DNA from: an uncultured Oscillibacter sp. | GTDB taxonomy: Bacteria > Bacillota > Clostridia > Oscillospirales > Oscillospiraceae | Length of the DNA stretch: 64,000 nucleotides | Assembly: GCA_910583785.1 (NCBI GenBank) | Contig: CAJTZK010000008.1 | Span: forward strand, 62,001-126,000 | Direction of reading: 5' to 3' | Part shown: in pieces, positions 33,199-41,594 of the stretch | Layout of the letters: each line of letters opens with the position of its first letter | Numbering within the stretch: the stretch's first letter is position 1 | The notes under the pieces: model-generated | The model's database searches: none | What the model was told of the DNA's origin: nothing | What the model saw: only the letters and a program-made list of their open reading frames with translations | Made by a program: the position numbers and the translations under genes

Positions 33199-33945
33199 TC
33201 AGGCGCCGTATTCGCTCTGGATCCAAGTATAAACAGACTGGCAAAGCTCTGTATCCGATATCCGGGCAATATAACGGGCCTTGCTGCCGACCGTCACATC
33301 ACCTGCGTTTTCGAGGAAATCCGTCCCCTCTGCAAAGCCACCCTTTTCCGCCAGATTTTCGCTGTTCGACCAGCCTATCATCATATCAACATCTGCGTCA
33401 TTTTTGATTGCCGCACAGGTATCTCCCACATTTCCCTCATAACCGCGGAAAAGGATATCCATCTCATCCGGCTTATAATTCTGTGAGGCAAGATACTCGT
33501 ACAGCTTCACTTGGAGCGCATCCATTGCATCCTGATCCAGGCCGGAAGTATCGGTCTTTGCATACCAGGCAATGACGAGGTCCCGCTTCGGTACATCTTC
33601 AAACGCCGCATAGAGCGTGACACTCAGCCGCTCGCCATCTACATAATCCTTTACATCGTCATAGCGGAGCAGCTCCCGGTTTTCACTTACAAGGACCACG
33701 CTCCCATTCGGTCCTTCCCCGTTTTCCTGGACGGTCCAGCCAATAAATATCTTGCCTCCCGGTGGCTCCGGCTCCGGAACCACCGCATTATTGAAGATGT
33801 TTACAGTATAGCAGCCATAATACTCGCCATTGGATTCAAGGACCACCTGCAGATCCTTTTCAAACCCTTTTACGGCTGAGCATCCCGCGAGGGCTGTCAC
33901 ACACACGGCCATCGCAAGCAGGCGTAGAATAAAGTGCTTTTTCAT
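33199..33945 (-). CDS. Lipoprotein with InlB-B-like repeat and binding-protein-like domain
   Basis: 248 aa from ATG 33945 (gggagg 5 bp upstream). Signal peptide with lipobox LAGC. Residues 35-130 resemble a Listeria-Bacteroides (InlB B) repeat: VPEPEPPGGKIFIGWTVQ ... LSVTLYAAF. The C-terminal part resembles a solute-binding-protein fragment: LVIAWYAKTDTSGLD, MDILFRGYEGNVGDTCA, VDMMIGWSNSENL. So it looks like a chimera of an adhesive module with half a binding protein. Role unknown; it is upstream of the membrane hydrolase, so they may form a surface complex. Confidence 0.65.
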   Translation of the reverse strand: MKKHFILRLLAMAVCVTALAGCSAVKGFEKDLQVVLESNGEYYGCYTVNIFNNAVVPEPEPPGGKIFIGWTVQENGEGPNGSVVLVSENRELLRYDDVKDYVDGERLSVTLYAAFEDVPKRDLVIAWYAKTDTSGLDQDAMDALQVKLYEYLASQNYKPDEMDILFRGYEGNVGDTCAAIKNDADVDMMIGWSNSENLAEKGGFAEGTDFLENAGDVTVGSKARYIARISDTELCQSVYTWIQSEYGA

Positions 33946-34103
33946 GATTGCCTCCCTCAGCGTTCTAATAATTCCGCTTTTCATGCACGTACTTCTATGG
34001 AAAATCTCAATTCGCCCCGTATTTCAAGCAGAGCAAAACGGTTCCAATGAGTTTCTACCGGGAATACAGGGGCGAATTGAGAGAACAGAAATTGCCAGTG
34101 GAA

Positions 34104-35279
34104 TTACAGCCGCGCCACGCCGCTGGCACGGGCCGCCTCTGCCGTCGCTTTCGCCACGGCATCCTTCACACGGGGATCAAAAGCCTTGGGCAGGATATAG
34201 TCCGCGTTCAATTCCTCGTCGCTGACCAGCCCGGCCAGGGCGTAAGCCGCCGCTACTTTCATCTGGTCGTTAATATCCGAGGCCCGAACGTCCAGGGCGC
34301 CGCGGAAGATGCCGGGGAAGCAGAGGACATTGTTGACTTGGTTGGGATAGTCGCTGCGTCCGGTGGAGACCACCGCCGCGCCCGCCGCCTTGGCCTCCTC
34401 TGGGAAGATCTCCGGAGTGGGATTGGCACAGGCGAAAATGATGGGGTCCTTCGCCATGGAGCGCACCATGTCCGCCGTCAGGGTCCCGGGGGCGGACACG
34501 CCGATGAACACGTCCGCTCCGCGGATCACCTCTGCCAGAGTGCCCTTCTCTTTGGCAAAATTCGTGATGGCCGCCATTTCTTCCTTGATCGGATTCAGGC
34601 CCTCCCGGCCCTGGTAAATGGCGCCCTGGCGGTCTGCCATGACAACATTCTTCAGACCCATGGACATCAGCAGGCGGATGATGGCAATGCCCGCCGCCCC
34701 CGCGCCGGAGGTGACGATCTTCACATCCTCCAGCTTCTTGCCTACCAGCTTCAAGGCGTTGATGACCCCAGCCAGGGTGATGACCGCCGTGCCGTGCTGG
34801 TCGTCGTGGAAGATGGGGATATCACAGCACACCTTCAGCCGTTTCTCAATTTCAAAGCACCGGGGGGCGGAGATGTCCTCCAGGTTCACACCGCCAAAGC
34901 TTCCGGCCAACAGCCGGACCGTTTCCACGATCTCGTCCACGTTCTTGCTGCGGACGCAGAGAGGAATCGCGTCCACATCGCCGAAGGCCTTGAACAGCAC
35001 GCATTTCCCCTCCATGACGGGCATTCCCGCTTCTGGGCCAATATCACCCAAGCCCAGCACCGCCGTACCGTCGGTCACCACCGCCACGGTGTTCCAGCGG
35101 CGGGTCAGGTCGTAGCTTTTGTTGACGTCCTTCTGGATTTCAAGACAGGGCTCCGCCACGCCGGGCGTATAGGCCAGACTCAGGGCCTCCTTGGAGTCCA
35201 CTGCCGCCCGGGCCGCAATTTCCAGCTTGCCCCGCAGCGCATAGTGCATTTTCAGAGATTCCTTTGCGTAATCCATCAT
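34104..35279 (-). CDS. NAD(P)-dependent malic enzyme
   Basis: 391 aa from ATG 35279 (aaaggcgg upstream; MMDYAKESLKMHY). Shows SLAYTPGVAEPC, VVTDGTAVLGLGDIGP, IFHDDQHGTAVITLAG, a nucleotide-binding GAGAAGIAI, and CANPTPEI, all typical of short bacterial malic enzymes, which oxidise malate to pyruvate and CO2. It is the last gene of esterase - YfcC carrier - malic enzyme, pointing to growth on malate or a malate-releasing compound. Carried on element B. Confidence 0.93.
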   Translation of the reverse strand: MMDYAKESLKMHYALRGKLEIAARAAVDSKEALSLAYTPGVAEPCLEIQKDVNKSYDLTRRWNTVAVVTDGTAVLGLGDIGPEAGMPVMEGKCVLFKAFGDVDAIPLCVRSKNVDEIVETVRLLAGSFGGVNLEDISAPRCFEIEKRLKVCCDIPIFHDDQHGTAVITLAGVINALKLVGKKLEDVKIVTSGAGAAGIAIIRLLMSMGLKNVVMADRQGAIYQGREGLNPIKEEMAAITNFAKEKGTLAEVIRGADVFIGVSAPGTLTADMVRSMAKDPIIFACANPTPEIFPEEAKAAGAAVVSTGRSDYPNQVNNVLCFPGIFRGALDVRASDINDQMKVAAAYALAGLVSDEELNADYILPKAFDPRVKDAVAKATAEAARASGVARL

Positions 35280-35325
35280 TCGTTCCGCCTTTCGTGTTAT
35301 TTTCGTTGTTGCATCGTTTGGGACT

Positions 35326-36720
35326 TTAGAAGGGACCGTAATTGATCCCCACACCGATCATGATAAACACACCGCCAATGGCGATAAAGACCAGCAGCCA
35401 CTTCCAAGCAAACTTCAGCCAGCGGTCCCAGGGAACGCCCGCGCAGCCGATGCAGCCCATCAAAACGCTGGAAACCGGCGTGACCAGGTTGGTAAAGGCG
35501 TCACCAAAATTGAAGGTCTGGACTACGGTCTGCTGGGTCAGGCCCAAAACATCGCCCACGCCGGAGAAAATGGGAATTACAGTGGTGGCTTGGGAGGAGG
35601 AAGAGCAGAGCACGAAGTTGATGAGCAGGTTGCTGATGTACATACCGATGGCAGAGACATAGGCGGAGCCGCCGGAGAACAGGCTGGCCATGGCGTGAAC
35701 AATGGTATGGATGATATTGCCGGAGCTGAGGATGGTGTTGATTCCGGTGGCAAAGGCGACTACCAGCGCTGCGCCGGTCATGGTCTTCGCGCCCTTGACG
35801 AACTCCTTGGCGATTTTGTCCGGAGAAAAGCCGCTGATCAGGCCGCAGGCAATCGCGGTGAGCATAAACACCGCCGGGATGGCGTCCGCCGTGCTCCAGC
35901 CGTGCGTTGCGCCGTAGACCAGAACCCCAAAGCCGATGATAAAGGTAATCAGCGCGCCGATCCTGCGCGGCGTCAGCTCCGCCTCCTCGGACGAGCCGTC
36001 TGCTTCTGCGGCAACGCCCTCCACCCCATGGAGAATGCTTTTTGTGGGGTCTTTTCGGATTTTCTGGACATAGCGGATCAGGAACACGGAGCCTACCGCC
36101 CACAGGACGACGGAGGCGATGATACGAAGCTGCCAGCCAGTGAAGATCTCCAACCCCACCAATTCCTGGGCAACCGCGGTGGAGGAAGTACAGAACGCGC
36201 CGCCCGCCTGCCCACAGATCTCGCCCATGAGCACCAAGGTAACGCCCACCAGTGCGTCTCCGCCGAGGCTGCGTCCCAAAATCAACGCGATGGGAACAAA
36301 CGCAATAATCGGTGTATTGATGCCCATGGTCCCCAGGATGGTAAACACGCCCAGGAGCAGAGGGACGATGATGTACAGGTTGTTTTTATATTTGGATACC
36401 AGCTTCCCAATGGAGGCGTCGATGCATTTTGTTTCGTTGATTACGCCAATCGCTCCCGCGATCATGGTAATCATGGCTATGATGGAGACCTGCTTGCTAA
36501 AGCCGCCCGGCAGGGCCAGAAATGCTTGCCAGGGGCCGACCGGTGTCTGGTCAATGTAGTGGAAGGAGGCGGCGTCAATCGCCTTTCTGCCGTTGATCTC
36601 AATCTGTTCATAGGCTCCAGCGGGGATGACGTAGGTGGCGAGAGTGGCGATGGCCGCAATCGCCAGCATAATGATGAGTTGATGGGGAACGCGGAAGGTT
36701 CTCTTCTCCGTCTTTTTCAT
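35326..36720 (-). CDS. YfcC/DcuC-type anaerobic dicarboxylate carrier
   Basis: 464 aa with about 12 membrane segments. Begins MKKTEKRTFRVPHQLIIML, has the conserved IPAGAYE after the first helix, GGALGD-like turns, GTMGINTPIIAFVP, LCSSSSQATTVIPIF and FGDAFTNLVTPVSSVLMG, all typical of the YfcC family (C4-dicarboxylate and related carriers). With malic enzyme 46 bp downstream, malate or a malate ester or amide is the likely substrate. Family members also carry basic amino acids, so the substrate is inference. Confidence 0.85.
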   Translation of the reverse strand: MKKTEKRTFRVPHQLIIMLAIAAIATLATYVIPAGAYEQIEINGRKAIDAASFHYIDQTPVGPWQAFLALPGGFSKQVSIIAMITMIAGAIGVINETKCIDASIGKLVSKYKNNLYIIVPLLLGVFTILGTMGINTPIIAFVPIALILGRSLGGDALVGVTLVLMGEICGQAGGAFCTSSTAVAQELVGLEIFTGWQLRIIASVVLWAVGSVFLIRYVQKIRKDPTKSILHGVEGVAAEADGSSEEAELTPRRIGALITFIIGFGVLVYGATHGWSTADAIPAVFMLTAIACGLISGFSPDKIAKEFVKGAKTMTGAALVVAFATGINTILSSGNIIHTIVHAMASLFSGGSAYVSAIGMYISNLLINFVLCSSSSQATTVIPIFSGVGDVLGLTQQTVVQTFNFGDAFTNLVTPVSSVLMGCIGCAGVPWDRWLKFAWKWLLVFIAIGGVFIMIGVGINYGPF

Positions 36721-36739
36721 AACGTTTCTCCTTCTTTAT

Positions 36740-38494
36740 TCACGCTTTTCCCGTGTCCTGTATCGACTCTATAATCTTTCCGCGCCAGCAAAGTTGGCTT
36801 TTCTCGTTGCGGTAAAATCCGCTGAAAAACTGGTCGTAGCTAATCCAGCTCTCCTCAGGGTAATTGGCGTGGGGCATATCCCGGACAATACCCACCGACA
36901 GCATGGGAACTCCCTGTTCGTCCGGCCAGCAGTACCAGGTGATCGGGTCTGTGGTCCAGGTCTGTATGCGCTTTATATCTAATTGACAGCGCTCCAGCTT
37001 CTCCATGATGTCCCGCCGCAGCTCCGGGATCAGGCGGAAGGGGAGCTCTGGGTCTTCTCCCCTTTCTGTGCAGAAGGCGTCCTCCGCGCCGCAGAGAAAC
37101 AGGGTAGGGATGACGGGAGCAGTCCGAGGATACGTTCCATGCACCTTCTTGGGGTGGTACATCCCGGACCAGCTGGCGCAGGCGGTAAACAGGTCGCTGG
37201 CGCAGGTGGACAGCACGTCCGCCATAATGCCGCCGCTGCTCTGTCCGCAGGCGTATATCCGGCCTTGATCAATGGGAAGGCGGCTCTCAACATCCGCCAC
37301 CATTGCCCGGATAAAGGCAACATCGTCAATCGGCGTCCCCTCATAGCTGCCGTTCCAATAGAGAACATTCTTCAGCCCGCCCAGCTTCTGCTGGTGGATA
37401 CCAGCCTGTGGAAAGACCGTGATGAATTTCCGGGCCTCCGCCACCTGGAACAGGTTGGTCAGGTCAAAGAAAGTCTCCGCCGTGCCACCCCGTCCGTGCA
37501 TCGCCACTACCAAAGGCCACTTCCGATCTGGCGTACAGCTCTCCGGCACATATTCGTACCAGAGGCGGTCCATTCCGCCGATCTCCCGCTGCTGGAGCAC
37601 CGCGCCCAGATCGGAGGGCCGCTTGAAATACCGGAGGTTTTTCTGCCCATAGCCCCGGTGCCGCCGGGCCAGCCCGATATAACCCCACATGCGCCGCAGA
37701 GACTCCAGGCTGACATCCTCGTTTCCCAGCGTGACGCGGACCTGGGCGATCTGCTCCTCGTTGACCTCGCTGTACCGCCGCACCGGCGAGGGCATCCAGA
37801 TCAGATCCGCGCCCTGGCCGGAAAGCGGCGGCTCTGCCGCGTGGTTTTCGGCCTTCCAGTAATTTACGGCGGCAGCCGTATGCTCGTCCATGGACGTAAC
37901 CGCCAGCCACACCGGCAGCTGACACTTCACGGCGGCAATCCGCAGCTCAGATCCGTTCTGCTCCTGACTGGCTACCCGTGCGTCCCGGGTCTCCAGCAGA
38001 TTACGGGTCAATGCCCCAAAGCTGAACAGGCCGCTCCACTCGCTGGTCATCCGCTGGGCCGCCTGATGGGCAATCACCGCTCCATCCCCGATGCCGCAGG
38101 CGTAGATGTTGTCCTGCATGGTTACATAGAAATCCCGGCGCTGGATCGCCATGTAGACAGTGTTCATGTAATCTGCGTCGCCGCCATCCGTTTGCCAGCC
38201 GCCCTTTTCCGGAACCAGCAAAAACAGGAACAACCGCTCTTGGTCAGCCAAGGCCCGCAGACCCGACGCCTCCAGATAAGTCAGCGGATCATGCCCTGAA
38301 GGCGGCGCGACTACTAAGCAGGGCTGGCAGTATTCCAAATCTTTTGGAATGTAGGTAAGAAATTTCCGCTCTTTTCCCGCGATGTTTGCCTGCTCCCAGA
38401 AACAGCCGTGCAGAAGCGTCCGATTGGGTTCGGTAAAATCCACCGGAAGACTGGCCATGTCCTCCGGCAAAGATTTGACCGTCAATTTGTCCAT
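36740..38494 (-). CDS. Tandem alpha/beta-hydrolase esterase (PHB-depolymerase / feruloyl-esterase-like)
   Basis: 584 aa from ATG 38494 (gaggggagg upstream). The C-terminal half (about 310-584) is a polyhydroxybutyrate-depolymerase-like esterase with VVAMHGRGG, nucleophile elbow CGQSSGG (Ser about 420), TLFLCGAEDAFC and DMPHANYP (His). The N-terminal half has the same fold pattern, but the elbow reads CGIGDGA, so the Ser is lost and this half is probably non-catalytic. No signal peptide, so it acts in the cytoplasm. First gene of the esterase-carrier-malic enzyme operon, opposite the LysR gene. Confidence 0.8.
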   Translation of the reverse strand: MDKLTVKSLPEDMASLPVDFTEPNRTLLHGCFWEQANIAGKERKFLTYIPKDLEYCQPCLVVAPPSGHDPLTYLEASGLRALADQERLFLFLLVPEKGGWQTDGGDADYMNTVYMAIQRRDFYVTMQDNIYACGIGDGAVIAHQAAQRMTSEWSGLFSFGALTRNLLETRDARVASQEQNGSELRIAAVKCQLPVWLAVTSMDEHTAAAVNYWKAENHAAEPPLSGQGADLIWMPSPVRRYSEVNEEQIAQVRVTLGNEDVSLESLRRMWGYIGLARRHRGYGQKNLRYFKRPSDLGAVLQQREIGGMDRLWYEYVPESCTPDRKWPLVVAMHGRGGTAETFFDLTNLFQVAEARKFITVFPQAGIHQQKLGGLKNVLYWNGSYEGTPIDDVAFIRAMVADVESRLPIDQGRIYACGQSSGGIMADVLSTCASDLFTACASWSGMYHPKKVHGTYPRTAPVIPTLFLCGAEDAFCTERGEDPELPFRLIPELRRDIMEKLERCQLDIKRIQTWTTDPITWYCWPDEQGVPMLSVGIVRDMPHANYPEESWISYDQFFSGFYRNEKSQLCWRGKIIESIQDTGKA

Positions 38495-38551
38495 TTTTCT
38501 CCTCCCCTCAATTTGATTCCCTGTGTTTTTGACCAATTTCAGGATACCCCC

Positions 38552-38580
38552 TTGACCGAGCAAAGTCAATTTTATATATT
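38552..38580 (+). promoter_or_regulatory. Promoter of the LysR gene in the divergent region
   Basis: TTGACC (38552-38557), 17-bp spacer, TATATT (38575-38580), 36 bp before the LysR ATG. The 122-bp region also has to hold the esterase-operon promoter and LysR binding sites. Confidence 0.6.
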
Positions 38581-38616
38581 ATATACTACTATAAATCTAA
38601 TTTATGGAGATGCGCT

Positions 38617-39576
38617 ATGCGAAACGAACTGGAATATATTTATTTGGTCTACCAAAAGGGCAGTTTTACCAAAGCGGCGCAGGCTCTTTATCTCACTCAG
38701 CCGGCGCTGAGCATCGCTATCCAAAAAATCGAAAACGAGATCGGGATGCCCCTGTTTGATCGGAACCAGAAGCCGCTGGGCCTGACGGCTGCGGGACGCA
38801 TCTACATAGACAAGATCGAACAGATGCGCGTTTTAGAAACCGAGCTGCAAAGCCAGCTATTAGATTTGACGGATATGAATACAGGCACTCTGCGAATCGG
38901 TGCAACCAGCTATATCATTTCCCGCATCCTGCCGCCAGTATTGCTTGCGTTCAAAAAAGAATACCCAGGCATCAGCCTGGATATTGTAGAGGCGGGGGCT
39001 TATGAGTTGAAGGAACTGCTGCGGGACCGGAAGCTTGATTTCACCTTCATCAGCCAACTGGCCAAGGACCCGGATTTCAGCTATTATCCAGGGTTCCGCG
39101 ATCAAATCATCCTGGCCGTGCCGGTCAGTTTCCCGATCAACAAGAAGCTGCGGAAGGCCGCCATGACCTGCGCGGACGTTCAGGCGAACCGCCATTGGGA
39201 CAGCGGGCAGCCCTACATTAATTTAAAGGATTTTGAGGATACGCCTTTTATTCTGCTGGAATCCAAATATGATCTTCGCAGACGGACAGACGCATTTTTT
39301 TCGGAATGTGCCGCTTCGCCGAACATCTGTATGGAAATAACCCAGATTGTAACCGCGTTTTCCTTGGCACTGACAGGAATCGGAGCAACTTTTGTCCCGG
39401 ACCGAGCCGTCAAGGAGAATCATCCGGAATTGGTATTTTATAAGCTGCCTTCACAGCAGACCGTGCGGAATATGCACATTGTTATCAACAATAAGCGCTA
39501 TATGTCTAAGGCCACAAACCGTTTTATTGATATGTTTGTCTCATCTTACAAAATAGGGCACAAACCTATGTATTGA
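38617..39576 (+). CDS. LysR-family transcriptional regulator
   Basis: 319 aa. Classic N-terminal winged HTH: LEYIYLVYQKGSFTKAAQALYLTQPALSIAIQKIENEIG. The C-terminal effector domain shows LRIGATSYIISRILPPVLLAFKKEYPGISLDIVE and VTAFSLALTGIGATFVPDRAV. Divergent from the esterase-carrier-malic enzyme operon with 122 bp between, so it is the likely activator, with the imported substrate or malate as candidate co-inducer. It is the last gene before the right end of element B. Confidence 0.93.
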   Translation: MRNELEYIYLVYQKGSFTKAAQALYLTQPALSIAIQKIENEIGMPLFDRNQKPLGLTAAGRIYIDKIEQMRVLETELQSQLLDLTDMNTGTLRIGATSYIISRILPPVLLAFKKEYPGISLDIVEAGAYELKELLRDRKLDFTFISQLAKDPDFSYYPGFRDQIILAVPVSFPINKKLRKAAMTCADVQANRHWDSGQPYINLKDFEDTPFILLESKYDLRRRTDAFFSECAASPNICMEITQIVTAFSLALTGIGATFVPDRAVKENHPELVFYKLPSQQTVRNMHIVINNKRYMSKATNRFIDMFVSSYKIGHKPMY

Positions 39577-39689
39577 TTTTTCAAAGATGTATATCTGTTG
39601 ATCTGGAGGCAACACGGGAAATCATTTGTCCAGATATTCCTCGACTTGAAAATCATAGACTTGCCGTTCTGGATACCAGACCTTACATA

Positions 39690-39857
39690 GGTCGCTGACT
39701 ACTATTTGACTACCGTTTCGGGAAATAGGCAAAAAGCGGCAGAGTCATTGCGCCATAATGGTTCTGCCGCTTTGCCTCATCTCTCCAAAATTTGTACAGA
39801 ACCGCTGAAAGCTCTGCGAATACAGTCTTTTCCCTTTGTATGTCAGAAAACTCCGAC
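39690..39857. other. Right attachment end of element B
   Basis: Contains two TGACTAC words 11 bp apart (39696, 39707), as in both left ends, then a hairpin ggcaaaaagcggcaga / tctgccgctttgcc (39728-39776), then gtcagaaaa and the core ctccgac (39851-39857). gtcagaaa is the exact reverse complement of tttctgac found just inside both left ends. Confidence 0.7.
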
Positions 39858-39895
39858 TCTGAAGGCCGCTGGTTCGAATCCAGTCGGGCGTACCA
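39851..39895 (+). pseudogene. tRNA-Arg(CCG) 3' half of element A
   Basis: 45 bases identical to the 3' part of the intact tRNA (22442-22486), starting at the anticodon loop and ending CCA, followed by the same terminator type (39896-39929). It has no 5' half upstream, so it cannot fold into a tRNA. It pairs in the model with the 5' half at 22219. Confidence 0.85.
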
Positions 39896-39976
39896 AAAGC
39901 TCTAAAAACATAGTTTTTAGAGCTTTTTTGTAACTTTACGCATTCATTTCGCAAATTGGAAAAGGAGGAATTCATC

Positions 39977-40513
39977 ATGTCCAAATACGCCGGAACACAG
40001 ACAGAGAAAAACCTGGAGGCCGCTTTCGCTGGGGAATCCCAGGCCCGAAACAAGTACACCTACTTTGCTTCCAAGGCCAAGAAGGAGGGCTTCGAGCAGA
40101 TCGCCGCCCTGTTCCTGAAAACCGCTGACAACGAGAAGGAGCACGCCAAAATGTGGTTCAAAGAGCTGGCGGGTATTGGCTCCACCGCCGAGAACTTGGG
40201 TGCCGCCGCTGACGGCGAGAACTACGAGTGGACGGATATGTACGAAGGCTTCGCCAAGACCGCCGAGGCAGAGGGTTTCCCGGAACTGGCAGCCAAGTTC
40301 CGCATGGTGGGCGAAATCGAGAAGCACCACGAGGAGCGTTACCGTGCCCTGCTGAAAAACGTGGAGGCCCAGGAGGTCTTTAAGAAGAGCGAGGTCAAGG
40401 TCTGGGAGTGCCGGAACTGTGGGCATATCGTGGTTGGCACCGCCGCGCCGGAGGTCTGCCCCGTCTGCGCCCATCCTCAGGCTTACTTCGAGGTTCACGC
40501 GGAGAATTACTGA
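39977..40513 (+). CDS. rbr: Rubrerythrin (element A copy)
   Basis: 178 aa from ATG 39977 (aaaggaggaa upstream). Same diiron domain and rubredoxin knuckles CRNCG / CPVCAHPQAYF as the copy at 22568; only a handful of residues differ (for example EAAFAGES for QAAFAGES, FRMVGEIE for FRAVGEIE), while many third codon positions differ. That pattern means purifying selection on both copies over time, not a fresh duplication. Intact although the recombinase genes behind it have decayed. Confidence 0.95.
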   Translation: MSKYAGTQTEKNLEAAFAGESQARNKYTYFASKAKKEGFEQIAALFLKTADNEKEHAKMWFKELAGIGSTAENLGAAADGENYEWTDMYEGFAKTAEAEGFPELAAKFRMVGEIEKHHEERYRALLKNVEAQEVFKKSEVKVWECRNCGHIVVGTAAPEVCPVCAHPQAYFEVHAENY

Positions 40514-40545
40514 GTACATAAACCCGAACCCATGGAGGTCCCCTT

Positions 40546-41163
40546 ATGAAAGTTCTGATGATTAACGGAAGTCCCCGCCCCAACGGCAACACCTCTCTCG
40601 CCCTGCGGGAGATGGAAACGATCTTTGCAGCGGAGGGCATTGAAACTGAAATCATCCAGGTTGGGAACAAGCCTATCCGGGGGTGTATCGCCTGCGGAAA
40701 ATGCGCGGAAAAAGGACAGTGCATCTTTGACGACGCTGTCAATGAAATCGCGCCAAAGTTTGAGGCTTGTGACGGTCTGGTCGTGGGCAGTCCCGTCTAC
40801 TATGCCTCCGCCAACGCTACGCTGGTGGCCTTCCTGACACGGCTCTTTTTCAGCACGTCTTTTGATAAGACGATGAAGGTGGGCGCCGCTGTTGCCGTTG
40901 CCCGGCGGGGTGGGCTGTCCGCCACGTTCGATGAGCTGAATAAATTCTTCACCATCTCCGGCATGCCGATAGCCTCCAGCCAATACTGGAACAGCGTTCA
41001 CGGGTGGGAGCCCGGTCAGGCGGCGCAGGACGCGGAGGGCTTGCAGACCATGCGGACCCTGGCCCGAAACATGACTTTCCTCATGCGGAGCATTGAATTG
41101 GGCAAGGAAAAGTATGGCCTTCCGGAGCGGGAACCTCCCCTGCGCACAAACTTCATCCGTTGA
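40546..41163 (+). CDS. Iron-sulfur flavoprotein, element A copy
   Basis: 205 aa. Same FMN loop INGSPRPNGNTSLALREME and cluster motif CIACGKCAEKGQC as the copy at 23137, with DGLVVGSPVYYASANATLVAF. Differences are few and conservative. It follows rbr by 32 bp, the same spacing as in element B, and is intact. Probably partners rubrerythrin in peroxide defence. A hairpin terminator follows at 41236. Confidence 0.9.
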   Translation: MKVLMINGSPRPNGNTSLALREMETIFAAEGIETEIIQVGNKPIRGCIACGKCAEKGQCIFDDAVNEIAPKFEACDGLVVGSPVYYASANATLVAFLTRLFFSTSFDKTMKVGAAVAVARRGGLSATFDELNKFFTISGMPIASSQYWNSVHGWEPGQAAQDAEGLQTMRTLARNMTFLMRSIELGKEKYGLPEREPPLRTNFIR

Positions 41164-41235
41164 CAGGCTGGCACCACTGTCTGCCTACGCTAATCCCCAG
41201 GCACATTTTGAAGCCCACACAAAGAATCATTAAAA

Positions 41236-41272
41236 CGGCGGCATGGAGCGTTGCTCCATGCCGCCTGCCTTT
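41236..41272 (+). terminator. Terminator of the rbr operon (element A)
   Basis: cggcatggagc-gtt-gctccatgccg stem followed by cctgcctttt. Confidence 0.8.
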
Positions 41273-41287
41273 TAAGATTCCCCTGTC

Positions 41288-41578
41288 CTATGTCCTACTG
41301 ATCTGTTCTTCCTCCTCCTGGCGGAGGGAGTAGGGCGGCTCTAATCCCAATTCGTGGGCTATCCCACAGGCTAGACGGAATCCGGCAATGAAACTGGCCA
41401 GGGACAGGTCTTCTCGCAGTCCCACTTCCGCGTCTACCAGCTCCAGCAACTCACGTCGCCGTTTGTGGTCCAGCCTCTTTTCCAGCCTCCGGTGCAGGCG
41501 GACCACCTCTGACTGTTATTCAGCGCAGAAGGTTTCTGTTGAGAAGCGGGCTTGCAGGGCTTGTATGTAGTCGTACAC
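41288..41578 (-). pseudogene. DUF6809 gene of element A, interrupted by a stop codon
   Basis: Counterpart of 23838-24131. From GTG 41578 it encodes VYDYIQALQARFSTETFCAE, then TAA where element B has CAA, then QSEVVRLHRRLEKRLDHK and the rest of the protein. One C-to-T change explains the stop; the ATG has also become GTG. Confidence 0.75.
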
Positions 41579-41594
41579 AGTTCTCCCCCTCTCC

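Larger units (their letters stand above)
22251..39857. mobile_element. Element B: integrative mobilizable element of about 17.6 kb carrying its own tRNA-Arg
   Basis: Bounded by the 7-bp core ctccgac at 22251-22257 and 39851-39857. Left end: core, gtttctgac, TGACTAC pair at 22344/22355, then an intact tRNA-Arg. Right end: TGACTAC pair at 39696/39707, a hairpin, gtcagaaaa, core. Contents: rbr, iron-sulfur flavoprotein, DUF6809, two tyrosine recombinases, relaxase, MobC, RepA-like ATPase, DUF6076, a MITE, membrane hydrolase, lipoprotein, and a malic-enzyme operon. No transfer (T4SS) genes are present, so it would need a helper for conjugation. The boundaries follow from the split tRNA; excision was not testable here. 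Confidence 0.7.
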
